From: Pseudomonas defluvii
GTDB taxonomy: Bacteria > Pseudomonadota > Gammaproteobacteria > Pseudomonadales > Pseudomonadaceae
DNA length: 64,000 bases
Direction of reading: 5' to 3'
NCBI RefSeq assembly: GCF_001695625.1
Contig: NZ_MBPN01000012.1
Coordinates: 1-64,000 of the forward strand
The position numbers and the translations under genes are program-made. A model generated the notes under the pieces. It did no database searches, was not told the DNA's origin, and saw nothing but the letters and a program-made list of their open reading frames with translations. Below, piece by piece: positions 1-10,401 of this stretch. Each line of letters opens with the position of its first letter. Positions within the stretch are counted from its first letter, which is position 1.

Positions 1-72
1 TCCAGCTGCCATTACGGGCCGCAGTTTTATTTTAACGGGGCCGCTGGTGCTGCGCCGGTTAACATGAGTGAC

Positions 73-96
73 GGCCAGCCGCGGCTGCGGCTGGCC
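73..96. terminator. GC-rich hairpin downstream of preA
   Basis: A perfect 10-bp stem (GGCCAGCCGC with its complement) encloses a GGCT loop about 20 bases past the preA stop. There is no T-run on either side, so termination is inferred only from position. The rest of bases 1-116 shows no gene that I can support. Confidence 0.4.
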
Positions 97-116
97 CCTG
101 GTCGCTGAGATGCCCT

Positions 117-1391
117 TCAAGGTGCTACGTGATAGGGGTTGCGCGGGTCATGCTGCCAATCGAGGAAGGGTTTGCCGTTATCCTGCGCGACCATCTCGAT
201 ACAGTCCTGCACCGGGCAGGTGATCTGGCAGAGGTTGCAGCCTACGCATTCGGCGTCGATCACCTCGTAGCGGTGGCTACCATCGGGCTGTTTCAGGCTG
301 GCGATGGCCTGGTGCGAGGTGTCTTCGCAAGCGATATGGCAGCGCCCGCAGCCGATGCAGGCCTGTTGGTCGATCCTGGCGATGACCTGGTAGTTGATGT
401 CCAGGTACTTCCAGTCGGTGGTGTGGCCGACGGCCCGCCCGCTGAAATCCCGCAACGTGTGATAACCCTGGCTGTCCATCCAGCGTGAAAGGCCGTCCTT
501 CATGGCTTCGACGATTCGAAAGCCATGCAGCATGGCGGCGGTGCAGACCTGTACCGAACCACAGCCCAGCGCGATGAACTCGGCCGCATCGCGCCAACTG
601 CCGATACCACCGATGCCGCTGATCGGCAGGCCCTGGGTGGCCGGGTCTCGGGCGATTTCGGCAACCATGTTCAGGGCAATCGGTTTCACCGCCGAACCGC
701 AGTAACCGCCATGGGTACTCTGATTCCCGACAATGGGCAGGGCGACCATGCGCTCCAGGTCGACACTGGTGATGGAGTTGATGGTGTTGATCAATGACAC
801 CGCGTCAGCGCCGCCACGGTAGGCCGCACGTGCCGACTGGCGGATATCGGTGATGTTCGGCGTGAGTTTGACGATTACTGGCAGCTTGCTGTAAATCTTG
901 CACCAGCGAGTAACCTGCTCGACGTACTCCGGCACCTGGCCGACTGCCGCCCCCATGCCACGCTCAGGCATGCCGTGGGGACAACCGAAGTTCAGCTCGA
1001 TACCGTCAGCGCCGGTGGCTTCCACCAGCGGCAGGATGGCTTTCCAGGATGCCTCGACACAGGGCACCATCAACGACACGATCAGGGCGCGGTCGGGCCA
1101 GTCCTTTTTGACCTGGGTGATTTCGCGCAAGTTGATGTCCAGTGAGCGGTCGGTAATCAACTCGATGTTGTTGATCCCGATAACCTCGCGGTTGGCGCCA
1201 TAGTGCGCCGAGTAACGTGACGACACGTTGACCGCAGCCGGGTCTTCGCCAAGGGTCTTCCAGACCACGCCACCCCAGCCGGCCTCAAACGCCCTGACCA
1301 CGTTGTAGGCCTTGTCGGTGGGCGGGGCGGAGGCCAGCCAGAAAGGGTTAGGCGCTTTGATGCCCGCGAATTCGATCGACAGGTCTGCCAT
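117..1391 (-). CDS. preA: NAD-dependent dihydropyrimidine dehydrogenase, subunit PreA
   Basis: This is the catalytic subunit that reduces uracil and thymine to their 5,6-dihydro forms, the first step of reductive pyrimidine breakdown in the cytoplasm. The 424-residue protein has an FMN-binding dihydroorotate-dehydrogenase-like barrel with the NFGCPH active-site segment near residue 133. Two C-terminal 4Fe-4S motifs follow: CIGCGRCHIAC at about 345 and CVGCNLCQITC at about 382. The ATG directly abuts the stop codon of the preceding gene (preT), so the two subunits are co-translated. Length and domain order match PreA/PydA proteins. Confidence 0.95.
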   Translation of the reverse strand: MADLSIEFAGIKAPNPFWLASAPPTDKAYNVVRAFEAGWGGVVWKTLGEDPAAVNVSSRYSAHYGANREVIGINNIELITDRSLDINLREITQVKKDWPDRALIVSLMVPCVEASWKAILPLVEATGADGIELNFGCPHGMPERGMGAAVGQVPEYVEQVTRWCKIYSKLPVIVKLTPNITDIRQSARAAYRGGADAVSLINTINSITSVDLERMVALPIVGNQSTHGGYCGSAVKPIALNMVAEIARDPATQGLPISGIGGIGSWRDAAEFIALGCGSVQVCTAAMLHGFRIVEAMKDGLSRWMDSQGYHTLRDFSGRAVGHTTDWKYLDINYQVIARIDQQACIGCGRCHIACEDTSHQAIASLKQPDGSHRYEVIDAECVGCNLCQITCPVQDCIEMVAQDNGKPFLDWQHDPRNPYHVAP

Positions 1392-2759
1392 TTATGCGGC
1401 CTCCACGTGGTTCATCAGTTGGGCATGAATGGCCTGGGCTGCCAGCTTTCCGTGCTGCACGGCCTGGACGGTGAGGTCCTGCCCGAGTTGGGTACAGTCG
1501 CCACCGGCATACACGCCGGGAAGACTGGTGCGCATCTGTTCATCGACGCGAATGCGGTCGCCGTCGCGGGCCAGGAGTTGCCCGCTGGCGTCGTTCAGGG
1601 CGTGTTCATCGAAGGTCTGGCCGATGGCCTTGAAGATGGCATCGGCGGCCAGTTCGAAGGTTTCCCCGGTAGGCTGCAGGCGACCTTCGTCCAGGTGGGT
1701 ACGAGCAAAGCGCATGCCGCGCACCCGACCCTGTTCATCCAGCAGGACTTCGTCGGGTTGTGCCCAGGTCAGCAGACGCACCTGATTGGCCTTGGCGATG
1801 TCCTGTTCATGTGCCGTTGCGCCCATGTCCGGGTAGCCACGGCGGTACACCAGGTTGACCTCACGAGCACCCAGGCGGGCCATCTGCACGGCCATGTCGA
1901 TGGCGGTATTGCCGGCACCGAGCACGATGCAGCGCTCGGCCAGTGGCAGTTGGCTCAGGTCGTCGGCCTGGCGTAGTTCGCGGATGTAGTCGGTGGCGGC
2001 GAGCAACCCCGGCGCGTTTTCGTTGGCCAGGCCGAGTTGACGGCTGGCGTTCAGGCCAAGGCCAAGGAACACCGCATCGAACTGTTGGCGCAGATCCGAC
2101 AGGCTCAGGTTGTCGCCCAGTACCTGACCATGGCGTATTTCAATGCCGCCAATCTGCAGCACGAACGCCAGTTCGCGCTGGGCGAAGTCGTCGACCAGCT
2201 TGTACTTGGCGATCCCGTACTCGTTCAGCCCTCCGGCCTTGGGCCGTGCCTCGAAGATCACCACGTCGTGGCCATGCCAGGCCAGCCGATGGGCACAGGC
2301 CAACCCGGCCGGGCCGGCACCGACCACCGCGACGCGCTTGCCGGTAACGGGCGCGCGCTGGAAAGGGTGGGCGTCGAAGTCAGCGTGGTCCAGGGCGTAG
2401 CGCTGCAGCGCGCCGATCAGCACGGGCGCGCATTCCTGATGATGGTTGCGCACGCAGGCTTGCTCGCACAACACCTCAGTCGGGCAGACCCGTGCGCAGC
2501 TGCCACCGAGGATGTTGGCCGAGAGAATTTTCTCGGCCGCACCCTGGAGGTTGTCCTGATGAATGTTGCGTATGAAGGCGGGGATGTCGATTTCGCTGGG
2601 GCAGGCGTTGACGCACGGCGCATCGTAGCAGTACAGGCAGCGTGCGCTTTCCAGCGTAGCCTGACGGGCATTGAGCGGCGGCGCCAGGTCGCCGAAGCGC
2701 TCGGCCAGGGTGGCGTTATCGACGCCGGGTCGGGGGAGGTGATTCAAGGAGTCGATCAC
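1392..2759 (-). CDS. preT: NAD-dependent dihydropyrimidine dehydrogenase, subunit PreT
   Basis: This is the electron-input subunit, related to the small subunit of glutamate synthase, which passes electrons from NADH through FAD and Fe-S clusters to PreA. The N-terminus carries the cysteine-rich Fe-S region (CLYCYDAPCVNACP and GGSCARVCPTEVLC). It is followed by an FAD dinucleotide fold (VVGAGPAGLACA) and an NAD fold (VLGAGNTAIDMA). No ATG fits the start. GTG at 2759 has an AGAGG ribosome site 8 bases upstream and gives 455 residues. GTG at 2792 in the same frame would add 11 residues and is the alternative. Confidence 0.93.
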   Translation of the reverse strand: MIDSLNHLPRPGVDNATLAERFGDLAPPLNARQATLESARCLYCYDAPCVNACPSEIDIPAFIRNIHQDNLQGAAEKILSANILGGSCARVCPTEVLCEQACVRNHHQECAPVLIGALQRYALDHADFDAHPFQRAPVTGKRVAVVGAGPAGLACAHRLAWHGHDVVIFEARPKAGGLNEYGIAKYKLVDDFAQRELAFVLQIGGIEIRHGQVLGDNLSLSDLRQQFDAVFLGLGLNASRQLGLANENAPGLLAATDYIRELRQADDLSQLPLAERCIVLGAGNTAIDMAVQMARLGAREVNLVYRRGYPDMGATAHEQDIAKANQVRLLTWAQPDEVLLDEQGRVRGMRFARTHLDEGRLQPTGETFELAADAIFKAIGQTFDEHALNDASGQLLARDGDRIRVDEQMRTSLPGVYAGGDCTQLGQDLTVQAVQHGKLAAQAIHAQLMNHVEAA

Positions 2760-2825
2760 GGTGGTGGCCTCTGTTCTGATTGTTAGAGTCACTACGGCCT
2801 GTGGGGCAGCGTCACGGCCTTGCTT

Positions 2826-4397
<1,572 letters not shown>

Positions 4398-4399
4398 CT

Positions 4400-4480
4400 A
4401 ATAAGCTTATTCCTAATTCAAACTACTGATTTTTAAGGATAAAAAGACAAAATCAACAAATTGGTGCAGGCGCTCACCAA
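4400..4480. promoter_or_regulatory. Divergent control region hydA / NCS1 transporter with inverted repeats
   Basis: The 588-base gap between hydA and the NCS1 gene holds no supportable gene and is AT-rich near 4340-4460. Two inverted repeats stand out. AATAAGCTTATT at 4400-4411 is a perfect 12-bp palindrome. TTGGTG (4461-4466) and CACCAA (4475-4480) form 6-bp arms around 8 bases. Either could be the operator of a regulator encoded outside the window or of the LysR protein at 7868. This is inference from position and symmetry only. Confidence 0.4.
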
Positions 4481-4853
4481 ATTGACGCACTTGACAGAAA
4501 GCCGAAATGGTCAAGATTTCTCATGGGAAATCAGCGGTTTGACCGGGACAGGTGCGGGCCTATGGCAATCACCCAAAAATATTCCCTGCACCCCTTTGGT
4601 TCCCCAGGGGCGTACCTGCGTCAGGTGACCGTGAACCCAGTCGCCGTCGGGGTGCGTCCATCGGTGCTGTCGGTGCGGGGAAAGCGGCGTTGTACGCCGT
4701 TTTCAACACAATCGCAGCCGCCGTCGCCTGTTTCGGCACGCTTATTGTTTGCCGCCGCTGTGCGTTGGCCGGAGCCGCGATTGTTCAATGCAAGTGCAAG
4801 AACTCCAGCCATCGTCACGATGTGCAGACAATCAGAACAACAGTGGAGCGGCC

Positions 4854-6341
4854 ATGCAGCAGATCAAATCGCAAGTGAGCGAACGCGACGGCTTGTTCGA
4901 GCTCGACGCCGGCAGTGACGTTCTCGAGAGCCCCCGGTACAACCACGATATTGCGCCGACCAAAGTCCACGAGCGCACCTGGAACAAATGGCATATCACT
5001 GCGCTGTGGGTCGGCATGTCGATCTGCGTGCCGACCTACACCCTGGGCGGTGTGTTGACCGCCTACTTCGGTCTGACGGTTGGGGAGGCGTTGCTGGCGA
5101 TCCTGCTGGCAAACGTCGTGGTGCTGGTACCACTGACACTCAATGCCTTTCCCGGGACCAAATACGGCATCCCTTTTCCGGTGTTGTTGCGCTCTTCATT
5201 CGGAATCATCGGCTCCAACGTGCCGTGCCTGATCCGTGCCTTGGTGGCGTGTGGCTGGTTTGGCATCCAGACGATGTTCGGCGGCCTGGCTATCCACCTG
5301 TTTTTTGGCGCGATCTCGCCCGAATGGAAAGCCTTGGGCGGCACCGGTGAGGTGATCGGCTTTCTGCTGTTCTGGACCTTGAACCTGTGGGTGGTGTTGC
5401 GCGGTGCCGAGTCGATCAAATGGCTGGAAACCCTCTCGGCTCCATTGCTGATGCTGGTGGGGGCTGGGTTGCTGTTCTGGGCCTTGCCGAACGTTTCCAT
5501 CAGCGAGTTGATGGCGCAACCGCCGAAACGCCCGGAAGGCGCGAGCGTGACCGGTTACTTTCTCGCCGGACTGACAGCCATGGTCGGTTTCTGGGCCACC
5601 TTGTCGCTGAACATCCCTGACTTCAGCCGCTACGCGAAAAGCCAGAAGGACCAGATCGTCGGGCAGATCATCGGTTTGCCGCTGACCATGTTCCTATTCG
5701 CCGCCCTGGGGGTTGTACTGACGGCCGCATCGGCATCGCTGGTAGGGGAAACGGTGTCCGACCCGGTCAGCCTGATCGGGCACATCCAGAACCCGCTGTG
5801 GGTTGCCTTGGCGATGGCCCTGATCATCATCGCCACGCTGTCGACCAACACGGCTGCAAACATTGTTTCACCGACCAACGACTTCCAGAACCTGGCGCCA
5901 AAATGGATCGGCCGCACCAGTGCCGTCATGCTGACCGGCGTGGTCGGGCTGTTGCTGATGGCCCATGAGCTGCTGAAAAAGCTCGGCCTGATCGTCTCTG
6001 AGGTAAGCCTGGAGTCGGTCTATTCCAACTGGCTGCTGGGGTATTCCAGCCTGCTGGGGCCGATTGCCGGAATCATGGTGGTGGACTATTTCCTGATTCG
6101 TCGGCAGACCCTGGACCTGGCTGGCCTCTACCGCGACGATGTGTATCCCGCCTGGAACCTGGCCGGTTTCGTCGCCTTCGGTGTGCCCGTGGCCCTGACC
6201 CTGTTATCGCTAGGCAGCACGGCGTTCAGTTGGTTCTATGATTACGGCTGGTTTACCGGTTCGGCCTTGGGTGGGCTGATCTACTACATGCTTGGCAGCC
6301 TCAAGGCTTACCGCGCTGCGAGCGTCAAAACCAGCGTTTAA
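4854..6341 (+). CDS. NCS1-family nucleobase/hydantoin:cation symporter
   Basis: This is an integral membrane permease of the NCS1 family, probably taking up uracil, dihydropyrimidines or related ureides for the surrounding pathway. The 495-residue protein has about 12 hydrophobic segments. It has the N-terminal RTWNKWHITALWVGM stretch and the NAFPGTKYGIPFPVLLRSSFG segment typical of this family. The ATG at 4854 follows GGAG, and upstream in-frame codons read as non-coding. An A-rich stretch (AACAACAG) sits just before the ribosome site and nearly matches the Crc/Hfq motif AANAANAA. The exact substrate cannot be read from the sequence. Confidence 0.88.
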   Translation: MQQIKSQVSERDGLFELDAGSDVLESPRYNHDIAPTKVHERTWNKWHITALWVGMSICVPTYTLGGVLTAYFGLTVGEALLAILLANVVVLVPLTLNAFPGTKYGIPFPVLLRSSFGIIGSNVPCLIRALVACGWFGIQTMFGGLAIHLFFGAISPEWKALGGTGEVIGFLLFWTLNLWVVLRGAESIKWLETLSAPLLMLVGAGLLFWALPNVSISELMAQPPKRPEGASVTGYFLAGLTAMVGFWATLSLNIPDFSRYAKSQKDQIVGQIIGLPLTMFLFAALGVVLTAASASLVGETVSDPVSLIGHIQNPLWVALAMALIIIATLSTNTAANIVSPTNDFQNLAPKWIGRTSAVMLTGVVGLLLMAHELLKKLGLIVSEVSLESVYSNWLLGYSSLLGPIAGIMVVDYFLIRRQTLDLAGLYRDDVYPAWNLAGFVAFGVPVALTLLSLGSTAFSWFYDYGWFTGSALGGLIYYMLGSLKAYRAASVKTSV

Positions 6342-6386
6342 ACCCCCAGGCCCGTGGAGGCCCGTTGACTGATGCAGGAGATGCAC

Positions 6387-7670
6387 ATGCAAACAGCTCA
6401 GGACGTTCTGCAATCTACCCTCCACCACGTCGACGGAGGTCGACTCTGGCGTTCACTGATGGAGCTGGCGCAGCTTGGTGCCACCGCCAAAGGTGGCGTT
6501 TGCCGTCTGGCACTGACTGACCTGGACCGCCAGGCCCGTGACCTGTTCGTGACGTGGGCGCAGGCTGCCGGTTGTACGGTGACGGTGGATGCGGTGGGCA
6601 ACATCTTTGCCCGTCGTCCAGGGTGCAACCCGACACTGCCGCCGGTGATGACCGGTAGCCATATCGACACGCAGCCTACGGGCGGCAAGTTCGATGGTTG
6701 CTTCGGGGTGATGGCGGGCCTTGAGGTGTTGCGCACCCTCAATGACCTGAAGGTGGAGACCGAAGCGCCACTGGAGGTGGTGGTCTGGACCAACGAGGAG
6801 GGCTCGCGTTTTGCTCCGTGCATGATGGGTTCGGGCGTCTTTGCCGAAAAGTTCACCCTTGAGGAAACCCTGGCCAAGACCGATGCCGAGGGCATCACTG
6901 TCGGCGAAGCACTCAATGCCATCGGCTACGCAGGATCGCGTGCGGTGACCGGGCACCCGGTGGGCGCCTATTTTGAGGCGCATATCGAACAGGGGCCGAT
7001 ACTTGAAGACCAGCAAAAGACCATTGGCGTGGTGCTCGGTGCCCTTGGCCAGAAGTGGTTTGACCTTAACCTGCGCGGGGTCGAGGCCCACGCCGGGCCG
7101 ACACCCATGCACCTGCGCAAGGATGCGCTGGTGGGGGCAAGCGCTGTGGTGGCCGCGGTAAACCGCGTGGCACTGGAGCACCAGCCGCATGCCTGTGGCA
7201 CCGTAGGGTGCCTGCAGGCCTACCCGGGATCGCGCAACGTCATACCTGGCGAAGTGCGCATGACCCTGGACTTCCGTCACCTGGAGCCCGCGCGCCTGGC
7301 GTCGATGATCGCGCAGGTCAAGGACGTGATCACTGACACCTGTCGTCAGCATGGCCTGAGCTACACCCTGACGCCGACCGCTGACTTCCCGCCCCTGTAC
7401 TTCCATGAGCGTTGCGTAGAGGCGGTGCGCAATGCCGCGCAGGGGTTGGGCCTGTCACACATGGACATCGTCAGCGGTGCCGGGCATGACGCGATCTTCC
7501 TGGCAGAACTGGGGCCGGCCGGGATGATATTCGTACCTTGCGAAGGCGGGATCAGCCACAACGAAATCGAGAATGCCGCACCGCAAGACCTCGCCGATGG
7601 GTGTGCGGTGTTGCTGCGGGCGATGTTGTCGGCAGCGCAGGCCATAGCGCGTGATCGGGAAGCGGCATGA
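6387..7670 (+). CDS. Zn-dependent N-carbamoyl-amino-acid amidohydrolase (beta-ureidopropionase type)
   Basis: This M20-family amidohydrolase is expected to cleave N-carbamoyl-beta-alanine or the beta-aminoisobutyrate analogue to the free amino acid, CO2 and ammonia, completing the pathway started by PreTA and HydA. Metal-binding motifs are GSHIDTQPTGGKFDG, WTNEEGSRFAP and, near the C-terminus, GAGHDA and GGISHNEIE. The ATG at 6387 has AGGAG 6 bases upstream and gives 427 residues; ATGs at 6372 and 6381 are less well placed. It follows the transporter by 45 bases, so the two are probably one operon. Allantoate amidohydrolase or L-carbamoylase activity is possible, but context favours beta-ureidopropionase. 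Confidence 0.88.
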   Translation: MQTAQDVLQSTLHHVDGGRLWRSLMELAQLGATAKGGVCRLALTDLDRQARDLFVTWAQAAGCTVTVDAVGNIFARRPGCNPTLPPVMTGSHIDTQPTGGKFDGCFGVMAGLEVLRTLNDLKVETEAPLEVVVWTNEEGSRFAPCMMGSGVFAEKFTLEETLAKTDAEGITVGEALNAIGYAGSRAVTGHPVGAYFEAHIEQGPILEDQQKTIGVVLGALGQKWFDLNLRGVEAHAGPTPMHLRKDALVGASAVVAAVNRVALEHQPHACGTVGCLQAYPGSRNVIPGEVRMTLDFRHLEPARLASMIAQVKDVITDTCRQHGLSYTLTPTADFPPLYFHERCVEAVRNAAQGLGLSHMDIVSGAGHDAIFLAELGPAGMIFVPCEGGISHNEIENAAPQDLADGCAVLLRAMLSAAQAIARDREAA

Positions 7671-7782
7671 TCTCGAATTTACATTATGTGTATAGGGTAT
7701 CTGCTTGTTTTAATTAGATTAAATTCCAGTACTTAAAGTAAATTCTAGCTTGTTATTTTGACCGATTTCAGGGTTCTGTGAC

Positions 7783-7863
7783 GGGCTTGCCTGCGATGGT
7801 TTCGACGGGGCGTCAGTGAATGCGTGGCGCCTGCATCGTTGGCAAGCCAACGTCCCGCAGGGG
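7783..7863. repeat. REP-like inverted repeat of Pseudomonas
   Basis: An outer inverted repeat, GGGCTTGCCTGCGATGG and its partner CATCGTTGGCAAGCC, encloses about 37 bases between two convergent genes. This layout is that of the small intergenic palindromic repeats common in Pseudomonas genomes (GGCTTGCC-GCGAT type). It probably folds in RNA and may protect or end both transcripts. The AT-rich bases 7671-7780 contain nothing else that I recognise. Confidence 0.6.
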
Positions 7864-7867
7864 CAAT

Positions 7868-8779
7868 TCAGGGCGTCGAACGCGGGCTGTGCGTCATGAG
7901 GTTGTTTTCATCCAGGCTTTCCTGAACCATCTGCAGAAAGGTTGCCACCAGTCGCCGTGAGCTCTGTTCGCGCAGGCACACCAGGGTTTCGGTCAAGCGT
8001 CGTTGGCAGTCGACAATCGGCAGGGCACAAACCCGCGCATCGGCGCCGAACTCGGCCGCCGACACCACCCCGACGCCAATGCCCACCACCACAGCCTCCC
8101 GCGCTGCTTCGCGGCCTTCGACCTGAATCGCCGGGCGAATGCGCAGGCCTGCGCGTTGCATTTCTTCTTCCAGGGTTTGCCGGGTCACCGAGCCCGGTTC
8201 GCGCAGCACGATGGGCGTGTCATCGAGGTCCTGGAGGCTGATCGAGGCACGGCTTGCCCACGGGTGCTGGTGGGAGACGAAGGCGACCATCGGGTCGTCG
8301 CGCAAGGGCACGCAGAGCAGCCGTTGATCGTCGACATCGCGCCCCAGCAGGGCCAGGTCGGCCTGGTAGTTGAACAGGCGCAACAGCGACTCGTCGGTGT
8401 TGCCCGTCTCGATCTTCACGCTGATGCCGGGGTAACGCTGGCAGAACCGGGCGATCTGCGGCAGTACGTGTACCGGGGCGTCTACCGCCAGTACCAGGGT
8501 GCCGGTCTGCAGCGCGCGTGAATCCTGCAGCAGTTCGTGCGCTTCGTCCTCGCAGGCAAACAGGCGCTGGGTGATGCCCAGCAGGCGCTCACCCAGATCG
8601 GTCAGTTGCACCGAGCGTTTGTTGCGGTGGAACAGCAGGATGCCGAAACGCTCCTCCAGTTTGCGCACCTGATCGGAGATCGCCGGCTGAGTGAGGAATA
8701 ATCGTTCGGCGGCACGGGTGAAGCTGCCGTGCAGCGCAACCGCGTGGAAAGCCTTGAGTTGAGCGTGTGAAACGGACAT
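7868..8779 (-). CDS. LysR-family transcriptional regulator
   Basis: This is a DNA-binding regulator of 303 residues. The N-terminal helix-turn-helix reads ALHGSFTRAAERLFLTQPAISDQV, and a substrate-binding effector domain fills the rest. It is divergent from the OPA-type transporter and FAD oxidase and shares a 286-base gap with them that contains a LysR-like inverted repeat. By the usual logic of this family it should activate the divergent pair in response to their substrate. The ligand is unknown. Confidence 0.9.
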   Translation of the reverse strand: MSVSHAQLKAFHAVALHGSFTRAAERLFLTQPAISDQVRKLEERFGILLFHRNKRSVQLTDLGERLLGITQRLFACEDEAHELLQDSRALQTGTLVLAVDAPVHVLPQIARFCQRYPGISVKIETGNTDESLLRLFNYQADLALLGRDVDDQRLLCVPLRDDPMVAFVSHQHPWASRASISLQDLDDTPIVLREPGSVTRQTLEEEMQRAGLRIRPAIQVEGREAAREAVVVGIGVGVVSAAEFGADARVCALPIVDCQRRLTETLVCLREQSSRRLVATFLQMVQESLDENNLMTHSPRSTP

Positions 8780-8818
8780 GGCGGTACCTGTTACAAGCTG
8801 AGCTTATATTTGAAATAC

Positions 8819-8839
8819 GATAAATCGATTTTATTTATC
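8819..8839. promoter_or_regulatory. Candidate LysR operator
   Basis: GATAAAT and ATTTATC form perfect 7-bp arms around a 7-base spacer, 40 bases upstream of the LysR start. Dyads with a T-N11-A core are the normal recognition type for LysR proteins, and this is the best dyad in the divergent gap of 8780-9065. Confidence 0.5.
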
Positions 8840-9065
8840 AGTCAGTAATTGTTTCCATCGCTCTCAGCCCGCTGGCAACATTCGTTCGAGTGTGTCCCGG
8901 GCCATGGGCTCTGGACGACAGCGCAAACAACAACCGCGTATCCCCGGGATCCATCTGACCAGGTGATGGCCTTGCTTGGCCGTCACGCAGTGCGCAACAC
9001 AAGAACAAGACAGGCGTTTTTTCCCAATTCTGCCGGCACACTCAGATTCCGAGGTCAGATTCATC

Positions 9066-10382
9066 ATGAATAAACACATCGCAAGCATCAAACGTTGGCG
9101 CATGCAGATCTTCGCCATCACCTGGTTGGCCTATGCGGCGTTCTATTTCACCCGCAAGGCTTTCTCGGTGGCCAAACTGGGCATTGGCGAAGACCCCAGC
9201 TTCACCCTCGACAAAATGGCCATGGCCAACCTCGATGCGATCTACCTGACGGCCTATGCCGTCGGCCAGTTCACCTGGGGCATGCTCGCCGACCGCTTTG
9301 GTCCCAGGGTGGTGGTATTGGGCGGTCTGGTGATTTCGGCCGCCGCGGCGGTGGTCATGGGGAGTTATGCGACGTTCCCGATTTTCGCCACCTGCATGCT
9401 GATTCAGGGCTTGGCGCAATCCACCGGTTGGGCAGGGCTGTGCAAGAACATTGGCAGCTTCTTCCCGGCGGTTCAGCGCGGCCGTGTACTGGGGCTGTGG
9501 AGTTCTTGCTACGCCTTCGGCGGCCTGGTCGCCTCGCCGTTTGCCGGCTGGTGGGCGTACACGCTGATTGGCAGCTGGCACGCTGCGTTTTTCTCCAGTG
9601 CTGCGGTGGTCGCTGTGGTGGCAGTGCTGTTCTTCTTCCTGCAGCGCAACAAGCCCGAGGACGTTGGCTTGCCGGCGGTTGAGCCAGAGCCGGAAAGCAT
9701 GGTGCCTGGTACCACCCTGTGCAGCGTCTGGGCACCGCTACGCGAGATTCTGCGCAACCGCACGGTGCTCACCCTGGGCCTGGCCTATTTCATGTTGAAG
9801 CCGGCGCGCTACGCGATTCTGCTCTGGGGGCCTGTCATCGTCTTCGAGCAAATGCCGTCGCTGGGCAAGGTTGGCGCGGCCATCGTGCCCACTGCGTTTG
9901 AACTGGCCGGCTTGCTGGGGCCGATCATGATTGGCCTGGCCTCGGACAAACTGTTTGGCGCCCGGCGCATGCCCGCCTGTGTGCTCAGCCTGCTGGCGTT
10001 GACCGTGACGCTGGGGTTGTTCATGGGGGCGATGCACACCGGCAGCGTGATGTTGGTCGTGGTCTTGTTGTTTGTCATGGGCCTGACCCTCTATGGGCCG
10101 GATTCGATGATCAGCGGCGCCGCCGCAATTGACTTCGGTACCGCCAAAGCGGGCGCCACTGCTGCTGGTTTCGTCAATGGCTGTGGCTCGGTGGGGGCCA
10201 TTCTTGGCGGCCTGCTGCCGGGCTACTTCGACACGGTCACGGTGTTCATTGTGTTTGCTGGCTGCGCCTTGTTCTCGGCGCTGGTACTGGTACCGCATTG
10301 GAACAGCCGCCCGGCCAGCCTGGCCGATACGGCAGCCGTCGCACCGAACACATCAATGGCAATCAAGCCAATGCGCACCTGA
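9066..10382 (+). CDS. MFS transporter, organophosphate/phosphonate (OPA, GlpT/UhpT-like) type
   Basis: This is a 438-residue transporter with 12 predicted membrane segments. The N-terminal RWRMQIFAITWLAYAAFYFTR and GQFTWGMLADRFGPR segments resemble the GlpT/UhpC branch of the major facilitator superfamily, whose substrates are organic phosphates and phosphonates. The ATG at 9066 is chosen because the upstream in-frame extension reads as non-coding. The FAD oxidase follows 19 bases later, so both probably serve one substrate. The specificity is inferred from family resemblance only. Confidence 0.82.
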   Translation: MNKHIASIKRWRMQIFAITWLAYAAFYFTRKAFSVAKLGIGEDPSFTLDKMAMANLDAIYLTAYAVGQFTWGMLADRFGPRVVVLGGLVISAAAAVVMGSYATFPIFATCMLIQGLAQSTGWAGLCKNIGSFFPAVQRGRVLGLWSSCYAFGGLVASPFAGWWAYTLIGSWHAAFFSSAAVVAVVAVLFFFLQRNKPEDVGLPAVEPEPESMVPGTTLCSVWAPLREILRNRTVLTLGLAYFMLKPARYAILLWGPVIVFEQMPSLGKVGAAIVPTAFELAGLLGPIMIGLASDKLFGARRMPACVLSLLALTVTLGLFMGAMHTGSVMLVVVLLFVMGLTLYGPDSMISGAAAIDFGTAKAGATAAGFVNGCGSVGAILGGLLPGYFDTVTVFIVFAGCALFSALVLVPHWNSRPASLADTAAVAPNTSMAIKPMRT

Positions 10383-10401
10383 GTCGACAAGGAGACACAC
10401 A

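Noticed and set aside
4523-4918. Small frames in the hydA/NCS1 gap
   Set aside because: Composition is not coding-like, frames run into the NCS1 gene or antisense to its leader, and nothing resembles a known protein.
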